A stretch of 64,000 bases of DNA from Martinezella multihospitum (GTDB lineage: Bacteria > Pseudomonadota > Alphaproteobacteria > Rhizobiales > Rhizobiaceae): NCBI RefSeq assembly GCF_900094585.1, contig NZ_FMAG01000003.1, positions 868,001-932,000 on the forward strand, read 5' to 3'. Below, piece after piece: positions 9,077 to 18,897 of the stretch (position 1 is its first letter; each line of letters begins with the position of its first letter). The notes under the pieces are model-generated. The model was not told the origin of the DNA and did no database searches. It saw only the letters and a list, made by a program, of their open reading frames with translations. The position numbers and the translations under genes were made by a program.

Positions 9077-9106
9077 AACGGCCGGAACAGGAGAGGTCCG
9101 GCCGTT
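9077..9106 (-). terminator. Hairpin between mtlK and the HAD gene
   Basis: AACGGCCGGA (9077-9086) and TCCGGCCGTT (9097-9106) form a perfect 10-bp stem with a 10-base loop. On the transcribed strand it ends GGCCGTTTTCC, a short U-tract, so it may act as a partial terminator or mRNA-stabilising structure. Confidence 0.55.
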
Positions 9107-9112
9107 CGAAAA

Positions 9113-10594
9113 TTATTCCGCGAGTTTGTTGTCCAAGTATAGCTGCAGGGTGACGCGGGTACCCTTTTCCCACAGCGTTTTCAGTGCATGCGCGAAGCGC
9201 TTGCGGAAGAGATCGGACTTGGCGACATCGCCGAAGATGTCGTCGAAGACCAGGAAGGCATTCGGATCGTCCTTTGCCTTGAGGGCGGCTTCATGCAGCC
9301 GGTCGGCGCTGGCATCGTTGAAGACGATCTCCTTGCCGCTATCGGTCTTGCCGGCGAAGTAGCGGCACCAGAGCGCCGAGACGAGCGCGAGGCCGACGAT
9401 ATCCTCGCCGCGACGGAGGCGATCGGCCGTCGACGGCAGGATGAACTTCGGCTGGCGATTCGAGCCGTCCTGAGCGAGACGCGGAATGGTGTCGGCAATC
9501 TTCGGATTGGCGAAGCGGTGCTCGATCAGCTTGAAGTAATCCGCAAGCACCGTATTCGGTACTGGCGGGATGACGGGGATGATCTCGTCGTTTTCGAGCT
9601 TGGCGAGGAAGGCGCGGATCAGCGGCTCTTCCATGGCTTCATGCACGAAATGGATGTCCATCAGCGCCGCCGGATAGGCGATCGCCGCATGGCCGCCATT
9701 GAGGATGCGAATCTTCATGTGCTCGTAAGGGGTGACGTCGGGCACGAAGGTGACGCCGACCTTTTCAAGCGGCGGACGGCCCGCCGGGAAATTGTCCTCC
9801 AGCACCCATTGCTTGAACTCTTCGCAATAGACGGGCCAGTTGTCCTCGATGTCGAAAACGTCCTTCAGGAGGTCGATTTCGCGTGCACCCGTTGCCGGCG
9901 TGATGCGGTCGACCATGCCGTTCGGGAAGGCGACATTGGCGGCGATCCAGTCGGCAAAGGCCGGATCGGAAAGCCGCGCCGTGCCGACGACAGCAGCTTT
10001 GGTCACACCGCCATTGTGCGGAATGTTGTCGCAGGACATGACGGTGAAGGGTTGCAGGCCGGCAGCGCGTCGTGCCTTGAGGCCGGCGACGATCAGGCCG
10101 AACACCGTCTTCGGCGCATCCGGGTGCTGCCCGTCAGCTGATATCGCGGGATGAGCGGGATTGAACTTGCCAGAGGCGTCGATGAAGTAGCCGCCCTCGG
10201 TGATCGTCATCGAAACGATGCGGATCGTCGGGTCGGCGAGCTTGGCGATGATGGCCTTGGCATCGCCGACCGGCAGGATGTCGATCATGGGCGCGGTGAC
10301 GCGCGCAGCCGTGCGATTATTATCCTGCTCGACGACGGTGGTCAGGAAGTCCTGGGCAGCCAGCTTCTCGCGCATGGCCGCATCCGACGGCAATACGCCG
10401 GCACCGATGATCGCCCAGTCATGGGCCTCGCCGGTATTGAAAAGGTCATCGAGATAGATGGCCTGATGGGCACGATGGAAATTGCCGACACCGAAATGCA
10501 CGATGCCCGCCGAAAGCGACTTCCGGTCATAAGCAGGAATGGCCGCCTTTGCAGCCGCCTCCTGGAGAGTTGCGAGCGATAATTTGCACGTCAT
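9113..10594 (-). CDS. mtlK: Mannitol 2-dehydrogenase
   Basis: NAD-dependent long-chain polyol dehydrogenase oxidising D-mannitol (often also D-arabitol or sorbitol) to the ketose in the cytosol. Early block GIVHFGVGNFHRAHQAIYLD is the nucleotide-binding region; the K-X4-N-X2-H signature KIRILNGGH holds the catalytic lysine, asparagine and histidine. From the ATG at 10594 the product is 493 residues, as expected; the open frame extends 45 codons further upstream without support. It follows smoK after 147 bases with no gene between. In Sinorhizobium the sorbitol dehydrogenase gene smoS occupies that place, so one polyol dehydrogenase must serve here. Confidence 0.93.
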   Translation of the reverse strand: MTCKLSLATLQEAAAKAAIPAYDRKSLSAGIVHFGVGNFHRAHQAIYLDDLFNTGEAHDWAIIGAGVLPSDAAMREKLAAQDFLTTVVEQDNNRTAARVTAPMIDILPVGDAKAIIAKLADPTIRIVSMTITEGGYFIDASGKFNPAHPAISADGQHPDAPKTVFGLIVAGLKARRAAGLQPFTVMSCDNIPHNGGVTKAAVVGTARLSDPAFADWIAANVAFPNGMVDRITPATGAREIDLLKDVFDIEDNWPVYCEEFKQWVLEDNFPAGRPPLEKVGVTFVPDVTPYEHMKIRILNGGHAAIAYPAALMDIHFVHEAMEEPLIRAFLAKLENDEIIPVIPPVPNTVLADYFKLIEHRFANPKIADTIPRLAQDGSNRQPKFILPSTADRLRRGEDIVGLALVSALWCRYFAGKTDSGKEIVFNDASADRLHEAALKAKDDPNAFLVFDDIFGDVAKSDLFRKRFAHALKTLWEKGTRVTLQLYLDNKLAE

Positions 10595-10741
10595 GTCTCT
10601 GGTCCTTTTGAAGGTCTCTGGCTTCGGACGGCTCGGGAAAGCCGCACCGGCTGGTATGCTTGCCGGTCCGCGAAGATCGCTGGCTGCTGACCGGGAAAAA
10701 TGCATTGGCAGTGCGCCTCGATCGCGCACCGCCTTAGCTCT

Positions 10742-11746
<1,005 letters not shown>

Positions 11747-11757
11747 GTTTCTCTTCC

Positions 11758-12600
11758 TTACTTAACCGCGCCGAAGGTCAGGCCGCGAACGAGTTGCTTC
11801 TGGCTGAACCAGCCGAGGATCAGGATCGGAGCGATCGCCATGGTCGATGCCGCAGAAAGCTTCGCATAGAACAGGCCTTCCGGGCTGGAATAGGAGGCGA
11901 TGAAGGTGCTCAGCGGCGCCGCGTCGACGGCGGAGAGGTTGAGCGTCCAGAAGGCCTCGTTCCAGGCGAGGATGATGTTGAGCAGCATCGTTGAGGCAAG
12001 GCCGGGGATCGCCATCGGCGTCAGCACATAGATGATCTCTTTGGCAAGCGTCGCCCCGTCCATGCGGGCGGCTTCGAGGATCTCGCCGGGGATTTCCTTG
12101 AAGTAGGTGTAGAGCATCCAGACGATGATCGGCAGGTTGATGAGCATCAGCACGACGACCATGCCCACGCGGCTGGCGAACTGGTTGTTGAGAAGGCCGA
12201 AGCTCTGGAACAGCAGGTAGATCGGGATGAAGGCGCCGACCGGCGGCATCATCTTCGTCGACAGCATCCACATCAGGACGTCCTTGGTCCGCTTGGTCGG
12301 CGAGAATGCCATGGCCCAGGCGGCAGGCACCGCAACGAGCAGACCGAGAATGGTCGAACCGAAAGCGATGATCACCGAGTTGCCGAAGTGGAGGAAGTAA
12401 TCCGAACGCGACTGCACCTCGAAATAGTTCTCCAGCGTCCAATGGAAGAAGAGGAACTGCGGCGGCGAGGCAATCGCATCGCCTTCCGTCTTGAAGCTCG
12501 TCAGGATGGTCCACAGGATCGGGAAGAAAATGAGGATTGCCACGATCCAGGCGGCGATCGACACGACGATCTTGCGTTGCGTGGTGACTTTGCGTGCCAT
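11758..12600 (-). CDS. smoG: Polyol ABC transporter permease
   Basis: Inner-membrane permease, 280 residues, about six membrane segments, starting with [20 protein letters not shown]. The EAA loop reads [20 protein letters not shown], which docks the ATPase. It pairs with smoF (MalG-type and MalF-type partners). Start ATG is one base after the smoF stop, and smoK follows closely, so translation is likely coupled. Its hydrophobic pattern and length are typical of MalG/UgpE-like proteins. Assigned to hexitol uptake from operon context with smoE and mtlK. Confidence 0.92.
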   Translation of the reverse strand: MARKVTTQRKIVVSIAAWIVAILIFFPILWTILTSFKTEGDAIASPPQFLFFHWTLENYFEVQSRSDYFLHFGNSVIIAFGSTILGLLVAVPAAWAMAFSPTKRTKDVLMWMLSTKMMPPVGAFIPIYLLFQSFGLLNNQFASRVGMVVVLMLINLPIIVWMLYTYFKEIPGEILEAARMDGATLAKEIIYVLTPMAIPGLASTMLLNIILAWNEAFWTLNLSAVDAAPLSTFIASYSSPEGLFYAKLSAASTMAIAPILILGWFSQKQLVRGLTFGAVK

Positions 12601-12601
12601 C

Positions 12602-13474
12602 TCAAGCCTCCAGATTCTTGCCGACTGCGCGCATCAGGAAGATCGCGACGATATTGGCGAGGATAACGGCGATGATGCCGCCCGCCGATGCGCCGCCGAC
12701 ATCCTGCGACAGAACGATCTGCGAATAGACCAGATAAGTGAGGTTCGTCGTCGCCGTGCCCGGTCCGCCATTGGTGGTGACGAGGATTTCGGCGAAAGCG
12801 GAGAGCAGGAAGATCGTCTCGATCAGGATCACCACGGTAATGGCACGCGCCAGGTGTGGCAGGGTGATGTAAATGAACTTCGAAACCGGACCGGCGCCAT
12901 CCATTTCGGCGGCTTCCTTCTGCTCCTCGTCCAGCGACTGCAGAGCGGTCAGCAGGATGAGGGTGGCGAAAGGCAGCCACTGCCAGGCGACGATGATGAT
13001 GATCGACAGGAGTGGAACCGTCTCCAGCCAGGTCAGCGGATCAAGCCCGAAGAACCGGAAGAGATGCGCCAGGAGCCCGTTCACCGGGTTCATGAACATA
13101 TGCTTCCAGATGAGGGCTGCGACCGTCGGCATCACGAAGAAGGGCGCAAGCACCAGCATGCGCACGATGCCCTGGCCGAAGATCGGCTGATCAAGAAGGA
13201 GAGCCAGCGCAATGCCGCCGACGACGGTGATCAGCAACGCACCGCCGACAAGCAGCAGCGTCACGATCAGCGAGCTCAGGAAGGCCGGATCGCTGATGAA
13301 ATATTCGTAGTTCAGAAACCCGATGAAGTCATGCGAGCCGGGGTTCAGCAGATTGTAGTTCAGCGTCGAGAAATAGATCGTCATCACGAGCGGGACGATC
13401 ATCCACGCAAAGAGAAGCAGAACCGATGGCGCCATCATGACGCGTGCGGTGGAACGGGTGTGCAACGTTGCCAT
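12602..13474 (-). CDS. smoF: Polyol ABC transporter permease
   Basis: Inner-membrane permease, 290 residues, MalF/UgpA-like, with the first membrane segment MAPSVLLLFAWMIVPLVMTIYF and an EAA loop EAAEMDGAGPVSKFIYITLP. Forms the translocation channel with smoG. The start ATG at 13472-13474 follows a 145-base gap after smoE that contains two hairpins. That arrangement is common where the binding protein has to be made in excess over the membrane parts. Confidence comes from family features and the complete operon. Confidence 0.92.
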   Translation of the reverse strand: MATLHTRSTARVMMAPSVLLLFAWMIVPLVMTIYFSTLNYNLLNPGSHDFIGFLNYEYFISDPAFLSSLIVTLLLVGGALLITVVGGIALALLLDQPIFGQGIVRMLVLAPFFVMPTVAALIWKHMFMNPVNGLLAHLFRFFGLDPLTWLETVPLLSIIIIVAWQWLPFATLILLTALQSLDEEQKEAAEMDGAGPVSKFIYITLPHLARAITVVILIETIFLLSAFAEILVTTNGGPGTATTNLTYLVYSQIVLSQDVGGASAGGIIAVILANIVAIFLMRAVGKNLEA

Positions 13475-13532
13475 GGCAAGTACCGACCTATCTTTTCAAA
13501 GGAGGGGTGGCCGCGGACCGGCTGAAACAAAA

Positions 13533-13603
13533 GGGCCGCCAAGGGCAGTTCGGCGCTCGGCGGCCTAGGGGAAAGCAGTGCTCGAGAGGGGGCGCTGCTT
13601 TCC
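13533..13603 (-). other. Two hairpins in the smoE-smoF intercistronic gap
   Basis: GGGCCGCC (13533-13540) pairs with GGCGGCCT (13559-13566), and GGAAAGCAG (13570-13578) pairs perfectly with CTGCTTTCC (13595-13603). In the minus-strand mRNA these lie just 3' of smoE. They probably stabilise the smoE part or partly terminate transcription, raising binding protein over permease. Confidence 0.5.
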
Positions 13604-13619
13604 TTAGCTTCGAAGGCCC

Positions 13620-14936
13620 TTACTTCGGATAGCCGGCCTTCTTCATTTCGCGTTCCGTCAGCTGCTGTGCAGCCTTCAGAGCCTGATCGACGGAGATCTG
13701 GCCGGCGAGAGCAGCGGAGAACTGCTGGCCGACAGCCGTGCCGATGCCCTGGAATTCAGGGATAGCCACGAACTGGACGCCGACATAGGGAACCGGCTTG
13801 ACGGTCGGATGCGTCGGGTCAGCCGAGTTGATCGAGTCGAGCGTCATCTTGGCGAAAGGCGCTGCCTTCTGGTAGTCCGCATTCGCATAGAGCGACGTAC
13901 GGGTGCCGGGAGGTGCATTCAGCCAGCCTTCCTTCTGTGCGACCAGGTTGGTGTAGTCCTTGCTGGTTGCCCAGGAGATGAACTTCTCGGCAGCTTCGGT
14001 CTTCTTCGAGGAAGCCGGGATGGCGAGGTTCCATGCCCAGAGCCAGTTGCCGCGCTTGCCGAGGCCCTTGTCCGGCGCCAAAGCGAAGCCGACCTTGTCG
14101 GCGACCTTCGATTCCTTCGGATCGGAAACGAAGGAGGCTGCAACCGTGGCGTCGATCCACATGCCGCACTTGCCGGACTGGAACAGGGCCAGGTTCTCAT
14201 TGAAGCCGTTGGAGGAGGCTCCCGGAGGGCCGGCGTCCTTCATGAGCTTGACGTAGAAGTCGAGCGTGTCCTTCCATTCCGGCTGGTCGAACTGTGCCTT
14301 CCACTTCTCATCGAACCAGCGGGCGCCGAACGAATTCGACATCGCCGTCAGGAAGGCCATGTTTTCGCCCCAGCCCGCCTTGCCGCGAAGGCAGATGCCG
14401 TAGACTTCATGGTCCTTGTCGGTAATCTTGCGGGCAGCGTCACCGATGAAGTCCCAGGTCGGGGCATCAGGCATCTTCAGGCCGGCCTTGTCGAACAGGT
14501 CCTTGCGGTACATCACCATCGAGCTTTCGCCGTAGAACGGTGCCGCATAGAGCTTGCCGTCGGTCGTCAGACCGCTGCGGATGGCCGGGAGAAGGTCATC
14601 CACATCGTAGTTTTTATCGGCGGAAAGCTTGTCGAGCGAGGCAAGCCAGCCGAGCTTGCTCCAGATCGGCACTTCATAGGTGCCGATGGTCAGCACGTCG
14701 TACTGGCCGGCCTTGGTAGCGATGTCGGTCGTAACCTTCTGGCGCAATACGTTTTCTTCAAGCGTGACCCACTGCAGGTCGATACCGGGGTTCTTGGCTT
14801 TGAAATCGTCCGTAAGCTTCTGCATACGGACCATGTCGCCATTGTTAACCGTCGCAATCGTGAGGGTTTCGGCGGACGCCAGGCCGGCAAACATCAGAGC
14901 CGAGCAGGCGCCCAGCAGTAAAGTTTTCAATTTCAT
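13620..14936 (-). CDS. smoE: Polyol-binding periplasmic protein
   Basis: Extracellular solute-binding protein, family 1, 438 residues. A signal peptide is clear (LLLGACSALMFAGLASA, cleavage near residue 22), followed by ETLTIATVNNGDMVRMQKL and, later, the ligand-cleft region YAAPFYGESSMVMYRKDLF. It captures sorbitol/mannitol in the periplasm and delivers it to SmoFG. The ATG at 14934-14936 is preceded by GGGAGGAAG. It is the first structural gene of the operon; the upstream 146 bases hold candidate operators sharing the GAGCA/TGCTC motif. Confidence 0.92.
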   Translation of the reverse strand: MKLKTLLLGACSALMFAGLASAETLTIATVNNGDMVRMQKLTDDFKAKNPGIDLQWVTLEENVLRQKVTTDIATKAGQYDVLTIGTYEVPIWSKLGWLASLDKLSADKNYDVDDLLPAIRSGLTTDGKLYAAPFYGESSMVMYRKDLFDKAGLKMPDAPTWDFIGDAARKITDKDHEVYGICLRGKAGWGENMAFLTAMSNSFGARWFDEKWKAQFDQPEWKDTLDFYVKLMKDAGPPGASSNGFNENLALFQSGKCGMWIDATVAASFVSDPKESKVADKVGFALAPDKGLGKRGNWLWAWNLAIPASSKKTEAAEKFISWATSKDYTNLVAQKEGWLNAPPGTRTSLYANADYQKAAPFAKMTLDSINSADPTHPTVKPVPYVGVQFVAIPEFQGIGTAVGQQFSAALAGQISVDQALKAAQQLTEREMKKAGYPK

Positions 14937-14960
14937 ATCTTCCTCCCAGAAGATTAAAAA

Positions 14961-14978
14961 TGAGCATTCGCTTTGCTC
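14961..14978 (-). promoter_or_regulatory. Candidate SmoC operator upstream of smoE
   Basis: TGAGCA at 14961-14966 and TTGCTC at 14973-14978 form an inverted repeat (GAGCA-N7-TGCTC) 25-42 bases ahead of the smoE start. The same motif makes a larger perfect palindrome at 15076-15100. Shared motifs next to a SorC-family gene suggest binding sites of that regulator; not proven. Confidence 0.4.
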
Positions 14979-15075
14979 GTGGGCAATTACTCACTTCTTG
15001 CGACAAAATGTCAATGCAGATTCGTTGCTGCATTGCCGAGCAAGCAACCTATCCTTTTGTTTCTATGAGTTAAAT

Positions 15076-15100
15076 TTTTTGCTCACACCTTGAGCAAAAA
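15076..15100. promoter_or_regulatory. Perfect palindrome at the 3' end of the smoC-like gene
   Basis: TTTTTGCTCA (15076-15085) and TGAGCAAAAA (15091-15100) are perfect reverse complements around five bases. It overlaps the last codons of the regulator gene and faces the smoE promoter region. It repeats the TGCTCA half-site seen at 14961-14978. An operator for the SorC-type regulator is the best reading; a weak hairpin terminator is the alternative. Confidence 0.5.
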
Positions 15101-16036
15101 TTCGGCAACTGCCTCGTCGGTAATCAAACCATTGATCTGCTGACCGACGACGGCGGCCTTGATTGCCTGGAATTTGCGCCGGCCCTTGGCGATTCCGATG
15201 ACGCTGCAGGTATCGCGCGACGGCAAGGGGGCACTGGCGACGCGCTCATTGACATCGTCGGGCATGAGCTTGCCATCGCCGTCGAAAACCCAGCCGCAGA
15301 TCTCGCCGGCAGCGCCCCGGTCCATCAATGCCAGCATCTCGTCCCTCTCGAGAAAGCCATCGAGACAGAGCGGTGCTTCCACCCCCATCTCGCCGATGCC
15401 GACGAAGGTCACGTCGGCCTGGGCACTGATATCGAGCGTCGAGCGCACCAAGGCCTGTGCATGCAAGAGCTCGCGTTCCTCCGCGGAAGACACCAGCACC
15501 GGCAGCGGCATCGGAAAGTGCCGCGCCTTGACGACGTCGGCCATGCTGAAGATGACGTTGTAATAGGCGGCCGAACCGTCCGGGCCGATATTGCCCGTCA
15601 GCGACACCACCCGATGCTGTAGACATTCGATCGCCGGTAGTTGGTCGACCGCAGCCTTCAGCGTGCGGCCCGTGCCGATCGCCAGCACGATGGGATCGGG
15701 GCGCCGTAGCCAGCGCTCGATTTCGGCGGCGCCCGCTTCGGCGATGCCAATGGTGGAGGATGTGCTGTCCGGATCGCTCGGCACGATATCGACATGCCGC
15801 AAGTTGAACTTCTTCTTGAGTTCCGCTGCATATTCCAGACAGGCGGCGATCGGGTGATCCAGCCGGACCTTGATCAGCCGTTCAGCGACGGCCAGCGACA
15901 CCAGCCGCTGAGCCGACTGCCGTGATATTCCCATCGCGACGGCGATTTCATCCTGCGTGCGGCCGGCGACGTAGTAGAGCCATCCGGCCCGCGCCGCATC
16001 ATCAAGCCGCCCCTGGGAATCCAGCTTCTTCGCCAT
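15083..16036 (-). CDS. smoC: SorC-family regulator of the polyol operon
   Basis: Regulator of 317 residues. HTH near the start: GRTQDEIAVAMGISRQSAQRLVSLA; the rest is the SorC sugar-binding domain (AIGTGRTLKAAVDQL, SLTGNIGPDGSAAYYNV, GLITDEAVAEFLL). Start ATG 16034-16036 has AAGGAAGG upstream. It is immediately upstream of smoE on the same strand, 146 bases apart, which matches the regulator position in rhizobial smo loci; the symbol rests on that context. Likely senses a polyol and acts at the GAGCA/TGCTC palindromes between it and smoE. Activator or repressor cannot be told from sequence. Confidence 0.83.
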   Translation of the reverse strand: MAKKLDSQGRLDDAARAGWLYYVAGRTQDEIAVAMGISRQSAQRLVSLAVAERLIKVRLDHPIAACLEYAAELKKKFNLRHVDIVPSDPDSTSSTIGIAEAGAAEIERWLRRPDPIVLAIGTGRTLKAAVDQLPAIECLQHRVVSLTGNIGPDGSAAYYNVIFSMADVVKARHFPMPLPVLVSSAEERELLHAQALVRSTLDISAQADVTFVGIGEMGVEAPLCLDGFLERDEMLALMDRGAAGEICGWVFDGDGKLMPDDVNERVASAPLPSRDTCSVIGIAKGRRKFQAIKAAVVGQQINGLITDEAVAEFLLKV

Positions 16037-16073
16037 CGCCTTCCTTTACCGAAACAGCGCCCTTGCCCGCGAT

Positions 16074-16111
16074 GATCCGGACTATCCGTGCCGGATCATT
16101 CAGTCCGGATC
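16074..16111 (-). other. Overlapping alternative stems between fucU and smoC
   Basis: GATCCGGAC at 16074-16082 can pair with CCGGATC at 16091-16097 or, over nine bases, with GTCCGGATC at 16103-16111. Only one stem can form at a time. There is no U-tract. It may be attenuation or just a small palindromic repeat. Confidence 0.35.
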
Positions 16112-16565
16112 ACTCAGCTTCCGGCGGGATGACACCTTTGGTCAAGGTGAAACAGCCGTAGAAGCGGCGCTCGCCGGTCTGAATGACGCAAAAGGCATCT
16201 TTGGCACGCTCGTAGAAGGCAAAACGCTCGACCGGCATCAGCGGCCAATGCTTGCCTTCGGCCTTGTCGATCACCGCCTGAACCTCCTGCTGGACCTGCG
16301 GCACCTCCTCTGGAGAACCCACAACTTCCATTCGTGTCGCCGCATCGTCGATGAAGGTATCCAGCGGCATCAGCGACAATATAGCCGCGACCGCATCGGC
16401 AGCAGGCACGTTATCGATGCGCAGCACCTCGCCCAGGACCGTCTGGCTCGCAATGGCCTCCGCCGGGAAATTCGTGTCGACGACGACAAGCATGTCGCCA
16501 TGCCCCATCGACTTCAGCGCATAGAGCACGTCCGCATTCAACAGCGGCGAAATTCCCTTCAGCAT
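16110..16565 (-). CDS. fucU: RbsD/FucU-family sugar mutarotase
   Basis: Small cytosolic protein of 151 residues that interconverts sugar anomers. Features: GISPLLNADVLYALKSMGHGDMLVV at the N-terminus with the conserved GHGD catalytic/structural region, and ERFAFYERAKDAFCVIQTGERR near the C-terminus, typical of FucU rather than RbsD. The ATG at 16563-16565 has GGAGG nine bases upstream. It lies 73 bases ahead of the smoC-like gene on the same strand and may be the first gene of the operon. The true sugar is not known; fucose genes are absent. Confidence 0.8.
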   Translation of the reverse strand: MLKGISPLLNADVLYALKSMGHGDMLVVVDTNFPAEAIASQTVLGEVLRIDNVPAADAVAAILSLMPLDTFIDDAATRMEVVGSPEEVPQVQQEVQAVIDKAEGKHWPLMPVERFAFYERAKDAFCVIQTGERRFYGCFTLTKGVIPPEAE

Positions 16566-16786
16566 GAACGATCCTCCGATAGCCTATGGCGGCCACTTCG
16601 CGGCCGCTGCGTTCTCCGCGCAAACAAGTAACCATCGCATTCCTGTCTGTCCATAGGCGCCGGGAACGTTTTCGGCGGGTAGTCCATCCATGAACTGTGC
16701 ATCCCGCCGCGGCTTATTTCAGCCGTTATTGACCCGATAGGTTCGTCGGCATTAACTGAAGTACGTTCAACGGTTGAGAGGTGCAG

Positions 16787-17446
16787 GTGCGCATTCTTGT
16801 GGTGGAGGACGACGACACGATCGGCAGCGCGGTTCGCGACCATATCGCGGCGGGGCCTCATGCCGTCGATTGGGTGAAGAGCCTGACCGATGCGGAGGAG
16901 GTTACCAGCGCCGTGCAATACGGCCTCATCCTGCTGGATCTGCAGCTTCCGGATGGCAGTGGCATCGATTTCTTGAAGCGGCTGCGCCGCAAACCCGACG
17001 AAACGCCCGTCATCATCCTGACAGCTCGCGATCAGATCTCCGACCGCATCGAAGGCCTGAACAGCGGCGCCGACGATTATCTCGTCAAGCCGTTCAATCT
17101 TGGCGAACTGACGGCGCGTATCCTGGCGGTCGCCCGCCGTTATGCCGGCAGTCCACAGCCGACGCTCCGGTTTGACGACCTCGAAATCGACCAGCCGCAG
17201 CGCCGCGTCAAGCTGGCGGGCAAGGACGTGATCCTGACGGGACGAGAATGGGCCGTGCTCGACCTGCTGATTACGCGGCCGGGCGCTATCGTCTCCAAGG
17301 ACAAGATAGAGGAAGCGCTTTACGCCTTCGGCTCCGAAATCGAGAGCAACACGGTGGAGGTCTATGTCAGTCGCCTGCGCAAGAAGATCGGCAAGGACCG
17401 CATAAGGACGGCCCGCGGCGTCGGCTATTGCCTGGGTGAGCGATGA
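16787..17446 (+). CDS. OmpR-family response regulator
   Basis: Two-component DNA-binding regulator. Receiver domain has the acidic pocket VVEDDD, the phosphorylation site LLDLQLPDG (Asp about residue 51), ILTARD and the conserved lysine in LVKPF; the C-terminal winged helix ends VYVSRLRKKIGKDRIRTARGVGY. I prefer the GTG at 16787 (GAGAGG six bases upstream), giving MRILVVED; an in-frame GTG at 16781 adds two residues. Overlaps the kinase gene by four bases (ATGA). It belongs to the QseB/TctD-like group. No target site was identified. Confidence 0.9.
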   Translation: MRILVVEDDDTIGSAVRDHIAAGPHAVDWVKSLTDAEEVTSAVQYGLILLDLQLPDGSGIDFLKRLRRKPDETPVIILTARDQISDRIEGLNSGADDYLVKPFNLGELTARILAVARRYAGSPQPTLRFDDLEIDQPQRRVKLAGKDVILTGREWAVLDLLITRPGAIVSKDKIEEALYAFGSEIESNTVEVYVSRLRKKIGKDRIRTARGVGYCLGER

Positions 17447-18795
17447 CCGAAGGCAAAGAGCCAAGCCGTGCCAGCATCACCCGGCGCCTGATCACCGCGC
17501 TGACCGGCACTGTCGTCGTCTTCTGGCTGATTGCGGTCGGCATCGGCGTCTATGTCGTCAACAAGGAACTTTCAGAAACCTTCGACGGCGCATTGCAGGA
17601 AACCGCCGAGCGTCTGCTGCCGCTGGTGCTCGACGATCTCGCCAACCGCAACCATTCCGGCGATCCTCAGAGCCTGGAAGAGCTCAACAAGGGGCTGAAC
17701 CGTGAATATCTGACCTATCAGGTGCTCGATGGGAACGGCAAGGTCATCCTGCATTCCCACGATGCCCCGGCAACGGCTTATGACGTGCCGCTGAAAATCG
17801 GCTTCCACAACACGGCGCGATACCGCATCTATACCGAATCCTCGGCCGACGGCACGATCTTCCTGCACGTCGCCGATGCCTTCAAGAATCGCCGCGAGGC
17901 ATCGCGCGAAAGTGGCGTTGCCCTGCTCTGGCCGCTGCTGGCCCTCATTCCCGCCAGCATAATCGCCATCGGCGTCATCGTCGGCCGATCGCTGCGGCCG
18001 ATCGACCGTCTGCGCTCTGAGATCGCCACCAAGGATGGCGGCAACATGGCGCCGCTTGTGAGCGAGACGCTGCCGCTCGAACTGCAGCCGATCGCCCGCT
18101 CCGTCAATCTGCTGCTGGAGCGCCTGCGCCTGGCGCTGGAAGCCGAACGCGAATTCACCGCCAATAGCGCCCATGAGCTGCGCACCCCGATTGCGGGCGC
18201 TCTTGCGCAGACCCAAAGGCTGATCGCCGAACTGCCGCAGGGGCAATTGACGGAACGCGCAGGCCGCATCGAGACGTCGCTCTCCAATCTCGGCCGGCTG
18301 GCGGAAAAGCTGCTACAGCTTTCCCGCGCCCAGGCCGGGATCGGCGCGGGTGACAAACCCGCCGATCTCGTGGCCGTCATCGAAACCGTCATCGGCGATT
18401 ATGACCGCGATACCGGCACCGCTGGCCGCGTCCTGCTGGAGGACGAAACGGCAGAGAAACTGATGCGTAATGTCGATATTGATGCCTTTGCGATCGTCAT
18501 GCGCAATCTGATCGAAAATGCCTTGATCCATGGGCCCGTGGATGACGAAGTGACCGTCCGGATCGATGACCGCACCGTGCGCGTCATCAATGGCGGCGCC
18601 GTGCTTTCAACAAATGACCTCGCCGGACTGAAGAAGCGCTTCTGGCGCGGCAAGACGAAAGCGGCGGGCTCCGGCCTCGGACTTTCGATCGTCGAGCGCA
18701 TCGTCGGCCAGATCGGCGGGCATCTCGATCTACTGTCCCCGGCGACCGGCAGGACCGATGGCTTTGAAGCCAGGATCACCCTGCCGTCCGGCTGA
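17443..18795 (+). CDS. Sensor histidine kinase
   Basis: Inner-membrane kinase of 450 residues, partner of the preceding response regulator. Membrane segments near 16-40 and 160-180 enclose a periplasmic sensor of about 120 residues. The phospho-accepting His is about residue 244 in NSAHELRTPI; the ATPase part has NLIENALIHG (N-box) and GSGLGLSIVERI (G2). The sequence resembles the QseC/TctE group. The signal cannot be deduced. It is followed after about 100 bases by the ROK kinase and cutC on the same strand, which may be partly cotranscribed. Confidence 0.9.
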   Translation: MTEGKEPSRASITRRLITALTGTVVVFWLIAVGIGVYVVNKELSETFDGALQETAERLLPLVLDDLANRNHSGDPQSLEELNKGLNREYLTYQVLDGNGKVILHSHDAPATAYDVPLKIGFHNTARYRIYTESSADGTIFLHVADAFKNRREASRESGVALLWPLLALIPASIIAIGVIVGRSLRPIDRLRSEIATKDGGNMAPLVSETLPLELQPIARSVNLLLERLRLALEAEREFTANSAHELRTPIAGALAQTQRLIAELPQGQLTERAGRIETSLSNLGRLAEKLLQLSRAQAGIGAGDKPADLVAVIETVIGDYDRDTGTAGRVLLEDETAEKLMRNVDIDAFAIVMRNLIENALIHGPVDDEVTVRIDDRTVRVINGGAVLSTNDLAGLKKRFWRGKTKAAGSGLGLSIVERIVGQIGGHLDLLSPATGRTDGFEARITLPSG

Positions 18796-18897
18796 TGACG
18801 CGCTACCCGTCAGGGATTGGTCTCGCAGAGGATTGATCTTGCAAAGACCGGCAAAGGGTGCGAGCAAGTGCGCCATGTTTCCAGCAGGTCGGTATCC

